64,000 nucleotides of DNA from Centipeda artemidis DSM 19719. GTDB taxonomy: Bacteria > Bacillota > Negativicutes > Selenomonadales > Selenomonadaceae. The translations under genes and the position numbers were made by a program. The notes beneath the pieces were generated by a model. The model did not search any database. It was not told the DNA's origin and saw only the letters and a program-made list of their open reading frames with translations. Each line of letters starts with the position of its first letter. The first letter of the stretch is position 1. Location of the stretch: contig NZ_AUFU01000003.1 in the NCBI RefSeq assembly GCF_000426665.1, forward strand, positions 1 to 64,000, given 5' to 3'. Shown here piece by piece: positions 43,251-52,303 of the stretch.

Positions 43251-44678
43251 TCATGCTCTCTTCCAGCGCACACCGGTCGGGGTGTCCTCGAGAACAACGC
43301 CACGCTCTTTGAGTTCGTCGCGGATGCGGTCGGCAAGCGCCCAGTTCTTCTGTACACGCGCGTCTTGCCTGAGAGCGATGATGATCTCCATGAGACCGTC
43401 CGCAAGACCGTCGGTTGCCGCAGCCGGCTCCTGCTCAAAGATGCCGATGATCTCCGCCATCGTACGGTAGGCGTCCGCCGCCTCCGCGAAATGTGCCGCA
43501 TCGAACGCCGTGCCGTGCTCGAGCTCCTGTCGGTATCGGTTAATTTCCTTGGACAACCCGAACATCTGACTGAGGGCGAGTGCCGTGTTAAAGTCGTCGT
43601 CCATCGCCGCGTCGAATGCCTCGAGGAAATCTTTTGCCTGCGCCGCAAGCGCGGCGGCTGTATCCGCCGTTCCCTCGCGTCCCGAGAGCTCGTCGACCAC
43701 CTCTTTCGTATGGGCAAGGCGCGCGAGCGCCGCCTGTGCCTCGCGCAGGCGCTCGTCGCTGAAATCAAGCGGGCTGCGGTAATGTGTCTGGAGGATGAAG
43801 AAGCGAATCACTTCTCCCGGGAACTCCTTGAGGATGTCCTTCACTGTAAAGAAGTTGTTCTTTGACTTCGACATCTTTTCGTTGTCAATCGTAATGAACC
43901 CATTGTGCAGCCAATAGCGTGCAAATTTCTCATGTCCGTCGATGCACGGCTCCGCCTGCGCGATCTCGTTCTCATGATGCGGGAAGATGAGGTCGCTGCC
44001 GCCCCCGTGAAAGTCAAATGCCTCGCCGAGGTACTTCACCGACATCGCGGAGCATTCGATGTGCCATCCGGGGCGTCCCTTCCCCCACGGGCTGTCCCAT
44101 GCGGGTTCGCCCGGCTTTGCCGCTTTCCACAGGGCAAAGTCCATCGGGTGACGCTTCGTCTCGTTGATCTCGACCCGCGCGCCCGCCTCCATATCGTCGA
44201 GGCTGCGCCCGCTCAGTCTTCCGTAATGCGCGAATTTCTCCACGCTGTAGTAAACGTCGCCCTCGCTCGTCGCGTAGGCATAGCCGCGTGCGATCAGAGT
44301 CCCAACCATGCGAATGATGTCCTCCATCGTCTCTGAAACGCGCGGGAACACGTCGGCACGATGCACGTTCAGTGCATCCATCGCCGTGAAATACGCTGCG
44401 ATATAGCGATCCGAGATCTCCTTCCACGTCACGCCCTCGCGATTCGCAGCATTGATGATCTTATCGTCCACATCGGTGAAGTTTTGAATGTAGCGCACGC
44501 GATAGCCCTTGCGCGCGAGATAGCGGCGAATGACGTCCCACGTGACAAAGGGGCGCGCATTGCCGATGTGCGGATCATTGTACGGCGTCACACCGCAGCA
44601 GTAGATGCTGACTTCGCCCTCCTTCAGCGGATGAAATTCCTCTTTCTTTCGCGTCATTGTATTATACACAGTAAGCAT
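43251..44678 (-). CDS. cysS: cysteinyl-tRNA synthetase
   Basis: A 475-aa class I synthetase. The HIGH-like motif is PYNDPHIGNARP near residue 33, with the Zn-binding CCGVTPYN just before; KMSKSKNN lies near 268. It charges tRNA-Cys and sits 12 nt after cysE, the classical cysE-cysS pair. Confidence 0.97.
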   Translation of the reverse strand: MLTVYNTMTRKKEEFHPLKEGEVSIYCCGVTPYNDPHIGNARPFVTWDVIRRYLARKGYRVRYIQNFTDVDDKIINAANREGVTWKEISDRYIAAYFTAMDALNVHRADVFPRVSETMEDIIRMVGTLIARGYAYATSEGDVYYSVEKFAHYGRLSGRSLDDMEAGARVEINETKRHPMDFALWKAAKPGEPAWDSPWGKGRPGWHIECSAMSVKYLGEAFDFHGGGSDLIFPHHENEIAQAEPCIDGHEKFARYWLHNGFITIDNEKMSKSKNNFFTVKDILKEFPGEVIRFFILQTHYRSPLDFSDERLREAQAALARLAHTKEVVDELSGREGTADTAAALAAQAKDFLEAFDAAMDDDFNTALALSQMFGLSKEINRYRQELEHGTAFDAAHFAEAADAYRTMAEIIGIFEQEPAAATDGLADGLMEIIIALRQDARVQKNWALADRIRDELKERGVVLEDTPTGVRWKRA

Positions 44679-44690
44679 GATAGGACTCCT

Positions 44691-45413
44691 CTATGATCTT
44701 TCCTCAAGGGCATGTAGGCGTTCTTTGAGGATCTCGATTTCCTGCCGCATCAGCTCGATGCCCTCTGCGATCGGATCGGGTAGGATATCGTGGTCGAGGT
44801 CGACGTCCAGCTCTGCGGCGATCTCCTCGACACTCTCCCCTTCTTCCGCCGACAGCGCACGTGCGCGAAGGAGCTCTTCCTCCGTACGGACACGGTGCCC
44901 CTTCATCATGACGATGCGTCCCGGGATGCCGACGACCGTCGCATGGGCGGGCACGGGTCTGAGTACGACCGAACCCGCACCGATCTTCGCATGGTCTCCG
45001 ACGGTAAACGAGCCCAGCACCTTAGCGCCTGAGGCGACGACGACATTGTTGCCGATCGTCGGGTGGCGCTTTCCCTTTTCTTTGCCCGTGCCGCCTAGCG
45101 TTACGCCCTGATAGAGCGTGACGTTCCTGCCGATCTCCGCCGTCTCGCCGATGACGATGCCTGTGCCGTGGTCGATGAAAAGACCCTCGCCGATCGTCGC
45201 ACCGGGATGAATCTCGATCCCCGTCAAAAAGCGAGCGACATTTGAAATCAAACGCGGTACGAGCACCCAGCCGCGCAGATAGAGCGCGTGCGCAAGGCGA
45301 TGTGCCCAGATCGCGTGCAGCCCCGAATAGCAGAGTACGACCTCAAGCGTACTCTGCGCGGCAGGGTCGCGCTCAAAGATAACGCGAATATCGCGGCGAA
45401 TCCTCGCGAACAT
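44691..45413 (-). CDS. cysE: serine O-acetyltransferase
   Basis: It makes O-acetylserine for cysteine synthesis. The 240-aa protein has the N-terminal helical domain ([19 protein letters not shown]) and a left-handed beta-helix ([40 protein letters not shown]), with the catalytic His and Asp in it. The C-terminal 50 residues are acidic coiled coil, longer than in short bacterial CysE. ATG 45413 has GAGAGGA upstream. No T-box was found in the leader. Confidence 0.95.
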   Translation of the reverse strand: MFARIRRDIRVIFERDPAAQSTLEVVLCYSGLHAIWAHRLAHALYLRGWVLVPRLISNVARFLTGIEIHPGATIGEGLFIDHGTGIVIGETAEIGRNVTLYQGVTLGGTGKEKGKRHPTIGNNVVVASGAKVLGSFTVGDHAKIGAGSVVLRPVPAHATVVGIPGRIVMMKGHRVRTEEELLRARALSAEEGESVEEIAAELDVDLDHDILPDPIAEGIELMRQEIEILKERLHALEERS

Positions 45414-45508
45414 AGCAGCATCCTCTCCCGGTAACAAACAGCCCGCAAAAGAAATGCGTCCGCACCCGCTTGGACGCCGACGCACAGATTTTCTTTGCAG
45501 TCGTTCTT

Positions 45509-45537
45509 ATTCTACCAAAAAAACACCCGCTTGACAA
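45509..45537 (-). promoter_or_regulatory. cysE-cysS promoter
   Basis: Minus strand: TTGTCA, 17-nt spacer, TAGAAT. The -35 lies in the loop and the spacer in the stem and T run of the comFB terminator. Confidence 0.75.
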
Positions 45538-45556
45538 ATTTTTATCAGCGGGTGTT
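45515..45556 (-). terminator. terminator of the comFB gene
   Basis: Stem AACACCCGCT/AGCGGGTGTT (45547-45556 with 45522-45531 in complement) followed by TTTTTTT. It is interleaved with the cysE promoter. Confidence 0.88.
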
Positions 45557-45574
45557 CCTATTCCTATGATAAGG

Positions 45575-45871
45575 TCAGATCCCTTCCTCGTTGCGGTTAT
45601 GATGCGGCTGTCCGTGTACGATCTGCATCGCGCGCACGGTCTCCGTCAGCACCTCCACATCGTACGACATCTCCATGCTCTCAACGCGCCGCAGAACGTC
45701 CGCCTTATGCGTCGAGACATACCGCGGCGGGAGATTGTTCAGCGCGATCATCATCATATCCGTACGGCAGCGCTCGCACATACAAATGTGCGGATATTGC
45801 GGCGCCAGCCGATTCAGCATATGATTGACGGCGTCCTCCATATAGTTTTTGAACGGCAAATGATGCATCAC
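45575..45871 (-). CDS. ComFB-family late competence protein
   Basis: A 98-aa protein with CMCERCRTDMMMIALNNLPP at about residues 30-49, a Zn-binding Cys set and helix typical of ComFB. It opens MHHLPFKNYMEDAVNHML. The exact function is unknown; the fold is small, helical and zinc-containing. RBS AGGAG lies 7 nt before the ATG. It is downstream of the large Hsp70-like gene (26-nt gap) and ends at a terminator, so the two are probably one transcript. Confidence 0.85.
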   Translation of the reverse strand: MMHHLPFKNYMEDAVNHMLNRLAPQYPHICMCERCRTDMMMIALNNLPPRYVSTHKADVLRRVESMEMSYDVEVLTETVRAMQIVHGQPHHNRNEEGI

Positions 45872-45897
45872 GCTGCTCCTCCCGGCACATAAAGCAA

Positions 45898-48558
45898 TTA
45901 AAGTCGGACCGTGTATATTTTCCCTTTATAATTCTTTACCCCGAGCGCTTTCTCCGAGGCGACTGTGTACTCAATGGTATTCGGTGATTTTTTACGGATA
46001 TAGACACCGACCTCATCGTCGTCGCTCACATCGTCGTCGTCGATGATACATCGCACCATGCGCACCTCGGATGCCTTCATATGTCCCTGCAGCGCGCGGG
46101 GTTCCTGTGTGTAGTAAAGCTCGAACTCGTCCTCATCTGCATAAGTAAAGTACGACCATGTACCGTAGTCGACACGTGCGTCGATATCCACGCGGAAGCA
46201 GCCGCGCTCGCTGAGGCTCCCGAGGAAATACGGAAACAGAAGCTCGTCGTGCGCGTCCACATTCTTATTGATGATCTTGATATCCTTACCGCCTTTGCGG
46301 CAGCGCAGGAGCCCGAACGCAACGCCGGTCTTGCCCGTGCGCATGCGGTCGAAATCACCGTTCAGCTTCTTTCCTTTTCCGGCCTCCTCATCCTCCATAC
46401 CGAGCGGGAGATAGAGCAGGAACGGATCGTCCTTGCGCGGCACGGCGGATTTTCCCGCATCCGCGCTCTGTTTTCCTTTCGCATCGCTCTTGCCCGTCTG
46501 CGGTACGCGCATGGTACTCTCCATCCGGCTCGTAATGTACTCCTCGAAAAGCTTGCGTACCATCGGCGCCTTGCAGGAATTGCCTGCGAGGAAAATGTGC
46601 ACCTGCCGCACAGTGCGCCCCTTGAACGCCGTTGCCATCGCTTGGAAAAAGTTTTCCACCCCGCGCCGAATCCGATCCTCAAGCGTGCGCTCGAGCTTGC
46701 GCACGTCGATGTCGATATGCACCTGCGCACGGTTGCCCGCGTTCCCGGTCTTTTCCGAGGAAAAGAGCGTGAGCGTCGTCTTGAAGCCGTCGCCTGTCGC
46801 AAATTCGTCATAGCCGGCGCCGCGCTCCCAGAACGGACGCAGCCGCTCGGCGAGGATCTTGTTGTTGAGATGTGATGCCGCGTCTCGCGTCTCGCGTACG
46901 AGCGCCTCCGCCCCTGCGAACGTCTCGCATTCGGGCGGCAGCGCAAACGTAATCTTGTGCTTGCGCATCTCTGCAAGGTTATCCTTGAACACCTCGTAGG
47001 CAAGCAGTTCGAGAATATTCTCGCCGCCGAGATACATATCGCTGCCAAAGCCGAACTGCTCGATGATGAACTTGCGCCGCCGGTTCTCCGGCACATACTC
47101 CACCCCAAAGTCAAAATCTGTCGTGCCGCCGCCGAAATCAAAAACACCGTAGGCAACTTCTTCGCCCGGATTCTTCGGCTCGAGCCCGTACGCCTCGAGT
47201 GCGCTGACAGCGTAGGCGGCAGGTTCGCTTGCCCCGTCGTAGACACGGAAGCGGCGCATCATCTCCGTATCGTCGAGCAGCGCTTTGGGCAGCGTCTTCT
47301 TCAGTCCACGCTCAAAACTCATGCGGATATGCTCGCGCACGTCCTTCTCATAGCCTACCGGGAACGAGAGAATATAGTCGAGATAGATGCTGCGGTGCAT
47401 ATTATTGATGTAAAGTCCAAGGTAATATGCATAGATCTCAATGGGGTCAAATCCGCCCGCATCGAGCGGCAGTGTCTCGGCATAGGGCTTTACCTCTTGG
47501 ATGTAACCGTGCCGGTCTTTGAGGATCGGTGAGTTCGCCGTATCGCGCGTCCAGCGTTTCAACTCGCTGAATACGGAGTAGTAGACCGAGATCCCCTCTG
47601 TAGACTGACGCTCGAAGATCGCATCCGCCGCCTGATGCGACGCAGTAACCTGCGCCCACTCCGTATAGGGACGCCCTTCGCGCGCACGGTAGAGCATCTT
47701 GAACTTCTCGATATCAATCAACTCGATTGCCGTCGGATTTTCATAGTCTTGAATGGTCGGCTCATGGGAATAATCTCCCTTGCCGATGCGCAGGAGACGC
47801 GCATCGCGGTCGCGGCAGACGACAACCGTACTGCGTGTGCCGAAGTCAATGGCGCACGTTCCGTTCATGATCACGTCGAGCTGCGGCGGACGCGCCACGA
47901 GGAAATCCGTCGGCGGCAGGCGCAGACATACGCTGTCCTCACGTCCGTCGTCCGTCAGTTCCTCATACAGCTCCCAATGTCCAAGACTCATATCGGTGAG
48001 AAGGCGTTCCGGATAGGGCTGGATGTTCGCCCGCACATGGTCGCACAGCAGGAGTTCTTTCTTGAATGGCTCAATGGAAAAATCAAGCGCCACGGATCCG
48101 GTGTTGATCGCCGTCTCAATAATACTTTGAATATCAAAGGTCAGTCCGAAGATCGTCTCTTTGAAGCGTCCGGCGACCACATCCTCGGCAAATCGTTCAT
48201 GATCAAAAACGAGCTGATCTGCATCGACACGGATGTATGCACGGATCTTCGGATACTCCGCCACAAGCCGGCGCAGGCGCTCTTCCTGCTCATGGGACAC
48301 GTCCTCTGCGTTGAACTCATCCGCAATCCATTTGAGGAAGCTTTGCGCGCCGCTCCTGTCCGTTCCGAATGAAAACATATACTTCTTATTGACAATAGAT
48401 GCCGTCTCGTCTTTAAGCGCAGCAATATCACGTCCGATCTGCGCACCGAAGCGGAGCGAACTCTCGTAGAAAAACTGCCGAAAGGTATTCTTTTTCAAAT
48501 ACAGCGTCCGCATGAGCATTGGCCGCAGCGTTGCTCCCTGCACCTCTCTCCGCGTCAT
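45898..48558 (-). CDS. large Hsp70-like ATPase with N-terminal extension
   Basis: An 886-aa protein. An actin/Hsp70 ATPase core begins late, at about residue 234: CAIDFGTRSTVVVCRD (phosphate 1), YILSFPVGYEKDVREH near 395, EPAAYAVSALEAYG near 445, VFDFGGGTTDFDFG near 472 (phosphate 2) and VHIFLAGNSCKAPMVRKLFE near 680 (adenosine motif). The first ~230 residues and the last ~150 (very acidic DDDDVSDDDEV) match no domain I recognise. There is no EEVD-type tail, DnaJ or GrpE nearby. It resembles very large Hsp70-like proteins of uncertain role. AGGAG lies 8 nt before the ATG. Confidence 0.72.
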   Translation of the reverse strand: MTRREVQGATLRPMLMRTLYLKKNTFRQFFYESSLRFGAQIGRDIAALKDETASIVNKKYMFSFGTDRSGAQSFLKWIADEFNAEDVSHEQEERLRRLVAEYPKIRAYIRVDADQLVFDHERFAEDVVAGRFKETIFGLTFDIQSIIETAINTGSVALDFSIEPFKKELLLCDHVRANIQPYPERLLTDMSLGHWELYEELTDDGREDSVCLRLPPTDFLVARPPQLDVIMNGTCAIDFGTRSTVVVCRDRDARLLRIGKGDYSHEPTIQDYENPTAIELIDIEKFKMLYRAREGRPYTEWAQVTASHQAADAIFERQSTEGISVYYSVFSELKRWTRDTANSPILKDRHGYIQEVKPYAETLPLDAGGFDPIEIYAYYLGLYINNMHRSIYLDYILSFPVGYEKDVREHIRMSFERGLKKTLPKALLDDTEMMRRFRVYDGASEPAAYAVSALEAYGLEPKNPGEEVAYGVFDFGGGTTDFDFGVEYVPENRRRKFIIEQFGFGSDMYLGGENILELLAYEVFKDNLAEMRKHKITFALPPECETFAGAEALVRETRDAASHLNNKILAERLRPFWERGAGYDEFATGDGFKTTLTLFSSEKTGNAGNRAQVHIDIDVRKLERTLEDRIRRGVENFFQAMATAFKGRTVRQVHIFLAGNSCKAPMVRKLFEEYITSRMESTMRVPQTGKSDAKGKQSADAGKSAVPRKDDPFLLYLPLGMEDEEAGKGKKLNGDFDRMRTGKTGVAFGLLRCRKGGKDIKIINKNVDAHDELLFPYFLGSLSERGCFRVDIDARVDYGTWSYFTYADEDEFELYYTQEPRALQGHMKASEVRMVRCIIDDDDVSDDDEVGVYIRKKSPNTIEYTVASEKALGVKNYKGKIYTVRL

Positions 48559-48633
48559 TCATTCATCTCCTAGCGAAAATAAAAAATCCCTTGCTGTAAT
48601 ATTCTTCGCATTCTGTTAAAATCCTTTTTCAGA

Positions 48634-48667
48634 CAAAAAAAGCCCTGCGTCAAATTTGCAGGGCAAT
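48634..48667 (-). terminator. terminator of tRNA-Arg(CCG)
   Basis: Stem GCCCTGC/GCAGGGC with a 9-nt loop, followed by seven T on the minus strand, 11 nt past the tRNA. Confidence 0.9.
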
Positions 48668-48677
48668 AATTCAAAAG

Positions 48678-48752
48678 TGGTGCGCTCGGCGGGAGTCGAA
48701 CCCACGCTTTCAGCTCCGGAGGCTAACGTCCTATCCACTGGACTACGAGCGC
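48678..48752 (-). tRNA. tRNA-Arg (anticodon CCG)
   Basis: A 75-nt cloverleaf with acceptor GCGCTCG/CGAGCGC, anticodon loop CTCCGGA giving CCG, T-arm with GGGTTCGACTCCC and encoded CCA. Confidence 0.96.
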
Positions 48753-48812
48753 GCTGCCGTATGGCACAAGCCGTATTATAACGTAAAAAAAGGAGCTTGT
48801 CGAGATATTTTT

Positions 48813-49508
48813 CTAATCGTTTGTCTTTTTCGTGGTTTCATCCGGTTCCACACGCTCATCGCGATGCGCGGCAGAAACAGGCGCAAGATACTTACGCACC
48901 GCACCGATCTCATCCTCAATAAAGAGCGCGACAGGCGACTCGCGCAGCATGACGAGTTCGAGCAGTCGTGCCTGCTCCGCAGGCTTTTTCTCCTGCATTG
49001 CCGCAGGATCGACTGCAGCGCGTGTCAGCGTGACCGCTTTCTGCTCCGCTGCCACATACGCGTCCGTCTTGACAACGATGCTCGCGACAGGATTATAGAT
49101 CTCGTCCGAAAGTGTCACGGGCGGCACATTCTTGTCCATACGCGCGCGCAGATCCTGCATATCGCGTTCAAGCTCGGAGAGACGCGCATAGGTCGCCCTG
49201 ATGTCGCTCTCCCCATTCTTTGCATCAGCAAGGATCTGATGGTAGCGCGTCCAGCAGCGATCCAGCTCCCCGATTCCCTTCTGATAATCGTTCCACCACG
49301 GCACGAAGAGCTCCTGATCGCGGTTCATCGCGGCAAGACGTTCCTGTGTAAGCGGCGGCTCTTCACGCTTTTCCGTCTGGGTGTGAAACAGCACGCCTCC
49401 CATAATGGCGGTTAAGAAAGCAAAGATGAAAAAGACACGTCCCGGCAGGTAGCGAAACAGAATGACAAGCAGCAACAAGGCAATGACTGCCGGAACATAA
49501 TGCAGCAT
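48813..49508 (-). CDS. uncharacterised membrane protein with periplasmic coiled coil
   Basis: A 231-aa protein. Two hydrophobic segments lie at about residues 4-20 and 26-42 (VPAVIALLLLVILFRYL; RVFFIFAFLTAIMGGVLFH), and the rest is soluble and helical. Residues about 95-130 look like a coiled coil (RLSELERDMQDLRARMD). No known domain was recognised. It lies between the Crp/Fnr gene and a tRNA, with a start next to GGAGG. Confidence 0.75.
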   Translation of the reverse strand: MLHYVPAVIALLLLVILFRYLPGRVFFIFAFLTAIMGGVLFHTQTEKREEPPLTQERLAAMNRDQELFVPWWNDYQKGIGELDRCWTRYHQILADAKNGESDIRATYARLSELERDMQDLRARMDKNVPPVTLSDEIYNPVASIVVKTDAYVAAEQKAVTLTRAAVDPAAMQEKKPAEQARLLELVMLRESPVALFIEDEIGAVRKYLAPVSAAHRDERVEPDETTKKTND

Positions 49509-49540
49509 AGAGACCTCCGCAAAATCAATGACGGGAATTT

Positions 49541-50233
49541 TTAAGCGCCCGCACGCTTTTGGAGCGCAGCTCGGTCGAGGATCCGAATCCGCCCGCGCGA
49601 CGCCTGAACCAATCCCTCATGCCCGTATTCCCGAATAAGTCGGCTGACGACCTCACGCGCAGTGCCCAGATAGTGCGCCGTCTGTTCATGGGTAAAGTTT
49701 ACCTCATCGCGCTCCGTACGTTCTGATTCTTCGATCAGGAACTTGGCGAGACGCCGATCCGCTGAGGTAAAGAGCATCTGCTGAAATTTCCACAGCGTCT
49801 CGGAAAGCCGTGTTACTGCCGTCTCATAGGCTCTGAGATGCGCAACGGTATTCGCCTCAAAAATACGGCGCACCACTGCCGTATCGGACACAAACACTTC
49901 CGTATCCTCATTGGCATCAATATAGACGTCTCCCGTCAGCGTTTCAAGTACGCAGGTACTGGAGACAATGGTAATATCACCTTTTCGGACAAAATACAGG
50001 GTGAGTTCGCGCCCCTCCTCTGAAAGGAGATAGACACGCAGACTGCCGGACATAATGTGCATGGTCGCCACCCGTGCCAATCCGCCGCGATGTACCATCG
50101 CTCCTTTTGGATAGTGAACGTACTGCGTATGTGCGGCAAGGAGTTCCTTCTCCTCTTCTGTCAGCGTATTCCACAGAGGAAACGCTTGGATGTATTCTCT
50201 AAATTGGCAGCCATCCCTTACTCGCGCCGACAT
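49541..50233 (-). CDS. Crp/Fnr-family transcriptional regulator
   Basis: A 230-aa regulator with a cyclic-nucleotide-type beta roll (about residues 25-125) and a C-terminal winged HTH (about 165-215). In the recognition helix, TAREVVSRL gives Arg-Glu-X-X-X-Arg, the same residues that E. coli CRP uses to read TGTGA. No Cys cluster of the FNR type is seen. ATG 50233 (MSARV) has GGGAGG 6 nt upstream; the long extension above it overlaps the flavoprotein gene. A candidate target lies at the cupin gene (58379-58394). Confidence 0.88.
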   Translation of the reverse strand: MSARVRDGCQFREYIQAFPLWNTLTEEEKELLAAHTQYVHYPKGAMVHRGGLARVATMHIMSGSLRVYLLSEEGRELTLYFVRKGDITIVSSTCVLETLTGDVYIDANEDTEVFVSDTAVVRRIFEANTVAHLRAYETAVTRLSETLWKFQQMLFTSADRRLAKFLIEESERTERDEVNFTHEQTAHYLGTAREVVSRLIREYGHEGLVQASRGRIRILDRAALQKRAGA

Positions 50234-50273
50234 ATCCATCCTCCCCTTTTTCCATATCTCTGCAAATCCCGGC

Positions 50274-51134
50274 TTATTTCTTCTTGTGCATACAGCGTAC
50301 GGTGGAAAGTCCCGCCTGCGCTCCCTCGTAAGCGGCTTTGACAATCTGCAGCAACCCGCCCGTACAGTCGCCTGCCGCATACACCCCGGGGACGTTCGTC
50401 TCCATCTGCGCATTGACGACAATTTTGCCGTCTTCCACGAGCACTCCGAGCTTACGTGCAAGCTCCGCCGTCCCCGCTGTACCGATCGCAAGGAATACGC
50501 CCACGGTATCCGCCGCCGTCCCGTCCGCAAATACAACGCGCGCAACACGCCGATCTCCCTCAATGCGGGCAATGCGCTCCGTATAGACCGTAACCTCCGG
50601 CGGAATACCGGCGGGCGGCTCTCCCCCGTTTGTGAGGAGCTGCACCTGCGCCGCGTGAGGTAAAAGGACTTGTACCTCGTGCAGCGCGTATTCCCCGGCA
50701 CCAATGACAGAGGTCGTCTTTCCACGATAGAAGAATGCGTCGCAGACGGCGCAGGAACTGACGCCTCGCCCTGTAAACTCGCGGATGCCGGGAATCGAGA
50801 GCGTCTTGCGTGTCGCGCCCGTTGCAAGGACAACGGCATCGCCCGTGTAGAGTTCGCTTTTCCCCTCGACGGCGAATGACGTACCGTCTCCCGTGATCCC
50901 CAGCACTTCGTCCGTCACGAACGTGACTCCGAGACGGCGAGCTCCCTCGATGCCGCGCCGTGCAAGCTCTCGCCCGGAGACGGGTTCCTCGATCCCATAG
51001 TAGTTCTCGATCGTCTCCGCCGTCCCCAGCGCACCGACCTCCTTTGCAATGACGGTGACATCGGCACCGCCGCGGCGCGCATAGAGAGCTGCCGAGACGC
51101 CCGCGGGTCCCGCTCCTATGATGAGCACATGCAT
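50274..51134 (-). CDS. thioredoxin-reductase-like NAD(P)H:FAD oxidoreductase
   Basis: A 286-aa flavoprotein. The FAD motif is IIGAGPAGVSAALYARRGG at residue 5, redox-active CAVC lies near 128, and the second FAD motif is GVYAAGDCTGG near 258. The NAD(P) loop reads IGAGEYALHEV where TrxB has GGGNSA, and the protein is about 30 residues shorter than TrxB. It may be a specialised reductase; no trxA is next to it. It is read toward the Crp/Fnr gene, 40 nt away. Confidence 0.85.
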   Translation of the reverse strand: MHVLIIGAGPAGVSAALYARRGGADVTVIAKEVGALGTAETIENYYGIEEPVSGRELARRGIEGARRLGVTFVTDEVLGITGDGTSFAVEGKSELYTGDAVVLATGATRKTLSIPGIREFTGRGVSSCAVCDAFFYRGKTTSVIGAGEYALHEVQVLLPHAAQVQLLTNGGEPPAGIPPEVTVYTERIARIEGDRRVARVVFADGTAADTVGVFLAIGTAGTAELARKLGVLVEDGKIVVNAQMETNVPGVYAAGDCTGGLLQIVKAAYEGAQAGLSTVRCMHKKK

Positions 51135-51159
51135 CGTTTTCTCCTACAAAAACCTAGAT

Positions 51160-51196
51160 GAAAAAGAGGCGTCCCCTGAGACGACACCTCTTTTTC
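51160..51196 (-). terminator. terminator after prs
   Basis: Stem AAAAAGAGG/CCTCTTTTT (51161-51169 with 51187-51195) with an inner GTC/GAC pairing. It lies just past the prs stop. Confidence 0.88.
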
Positions 51197-51218
51197 TCTC
51201 CACGGGGAACTTGCTCGG

Positions 51219-52172
51219 TCAATGATGATTAAACAGCAGGCTCACCGATCGATGACTTTGAACGCGCACGATAACGTCTGCAAGCGACTGTGCGAGGGAA
51301 AGCGTGACGAGTTTTTCGGACTGCTTCTCCGGCGGTACCGGAATGGAGTCCGTAATAACGAGTTTTTCCAGCGGAGACGCTTCGATGCGTTCGACCGCGG
51401 GATCGCTGAGAATCGCATGGGAACAGGCGGCAAGCACGCGCTTTGCTCCGCGCTCCTTGAGCGCCTTTGCCCCCTCGCAGAGAGACCCTGCTGTGTCCAC
51501 GATATCGTCGATGAGGAGTGCCGTCTTTCCCTCCACCGCACCGATGAGATTCATAACCTCCGCGCGTCCCGGCTCGGGGCGCCGCTTCTCGATGATGGCA
51601 ATCGGCGCATGAAGAAAATCCGCCATGATGCGCGCACGCGTCACCCCGCCGAGATCCGGCGAGACGACGATCAGGTCTTCATAGTCCTGCTCGCGGAAAT
51701 AACCCGCAAGGACGGGTGCCGCCGCCAAATGATCCACCGGGATATCGAAAAATCCCTGGATCTGCCCCGCATGGAGATCAACCGTCACAACGCGAGTCAC
51801 GCCCGCAGTTGTCATGAGGTTCGCGACGAGTTTTGCCGAGATAGGTTCGCGTCCGCGCGTCTTGCGATCTTGACGCGCATATGCGTAATACGGAACGACC
51901 GCCGTGATGCTGTGTGCGGAAGCGCGCTTGCACGCGTCGGTTAAGATGAGGAGTTCCATCAGGTTGTCGTTGACCGGAAAGCTCGTGGACTGAATAATGA
52001 AAATATCCTTGCCCCTGATGCTCTCTTCGATCATCACCTGTGTCTCGCCATTATTGAAATGCCCGACGAAAGCCTCACAGAGCGGAACGCCAATCCGTTC
52101 GGCAATATCTGCCGCCAGTTTCGGATTCGCATTTCCCGTCAGGATGCAAACGTTGTCGGTTTCAAAACTCAT
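51219..52172 (-). CDS. prs: ribose-phosphate pyrophosphokinase
   Basis: It makes PRPP from ribose-5-phosphate and ATP. The 317-aa protein has the ATP/flexible-loop KRRPEPG near residue 195, [16 protein letters not shown] near 170 and the PRPP-site [14 protein letters not shown] near 220. It lies downstream of glmU, as in many Firmicutes. Confidence 0.97.
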   Translation of the reverse strand: MSFETDNVCILTGNANPKLAADIAERIGVPLCEAFVGHFNNGETQVMIEESIRGKDIFIIQSTSFPVNDNLMELLILTDACKRASAHSITAVVPYYAYARQDRKTRGREPISAKLVANLMTTAGVTRVVTVDLHAGQIQGFFDIPVDHLAAAPVLAGYFREQDYEDLIVVSPDLGGVTRARIMADFLHAPIAIIEKRRPEPGRAEVMNLIGAVEGKTALLIDDIVDTAGSLCEGAKALKERGAKRVLAACSHAILSDPAVERIEASPLEKLVITDSIPVPPEKQSEKLVTLSLAQSLADVIVRVQSHRSVSLLFNHH

Positions 52173-52303
52173 CTTTCTGTTCCTCCTAAAATCTGCATGC
52201 GCACTCTCTTATATACACCGCATACAGTATAACACGCACCGAATACTTTTGGAAGTGTATTCATCTTGCTTTTTCACGGGAATCACAAAACTGATCGAGG
52301 CTC

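Noticed and set aside
45414-45508. T-box riboswitch in front of cysE-cysS
   Set aside because: The leader is about 90 nt, too short for a T-box, and I found no AGGGUGGNACCGCG sequence.
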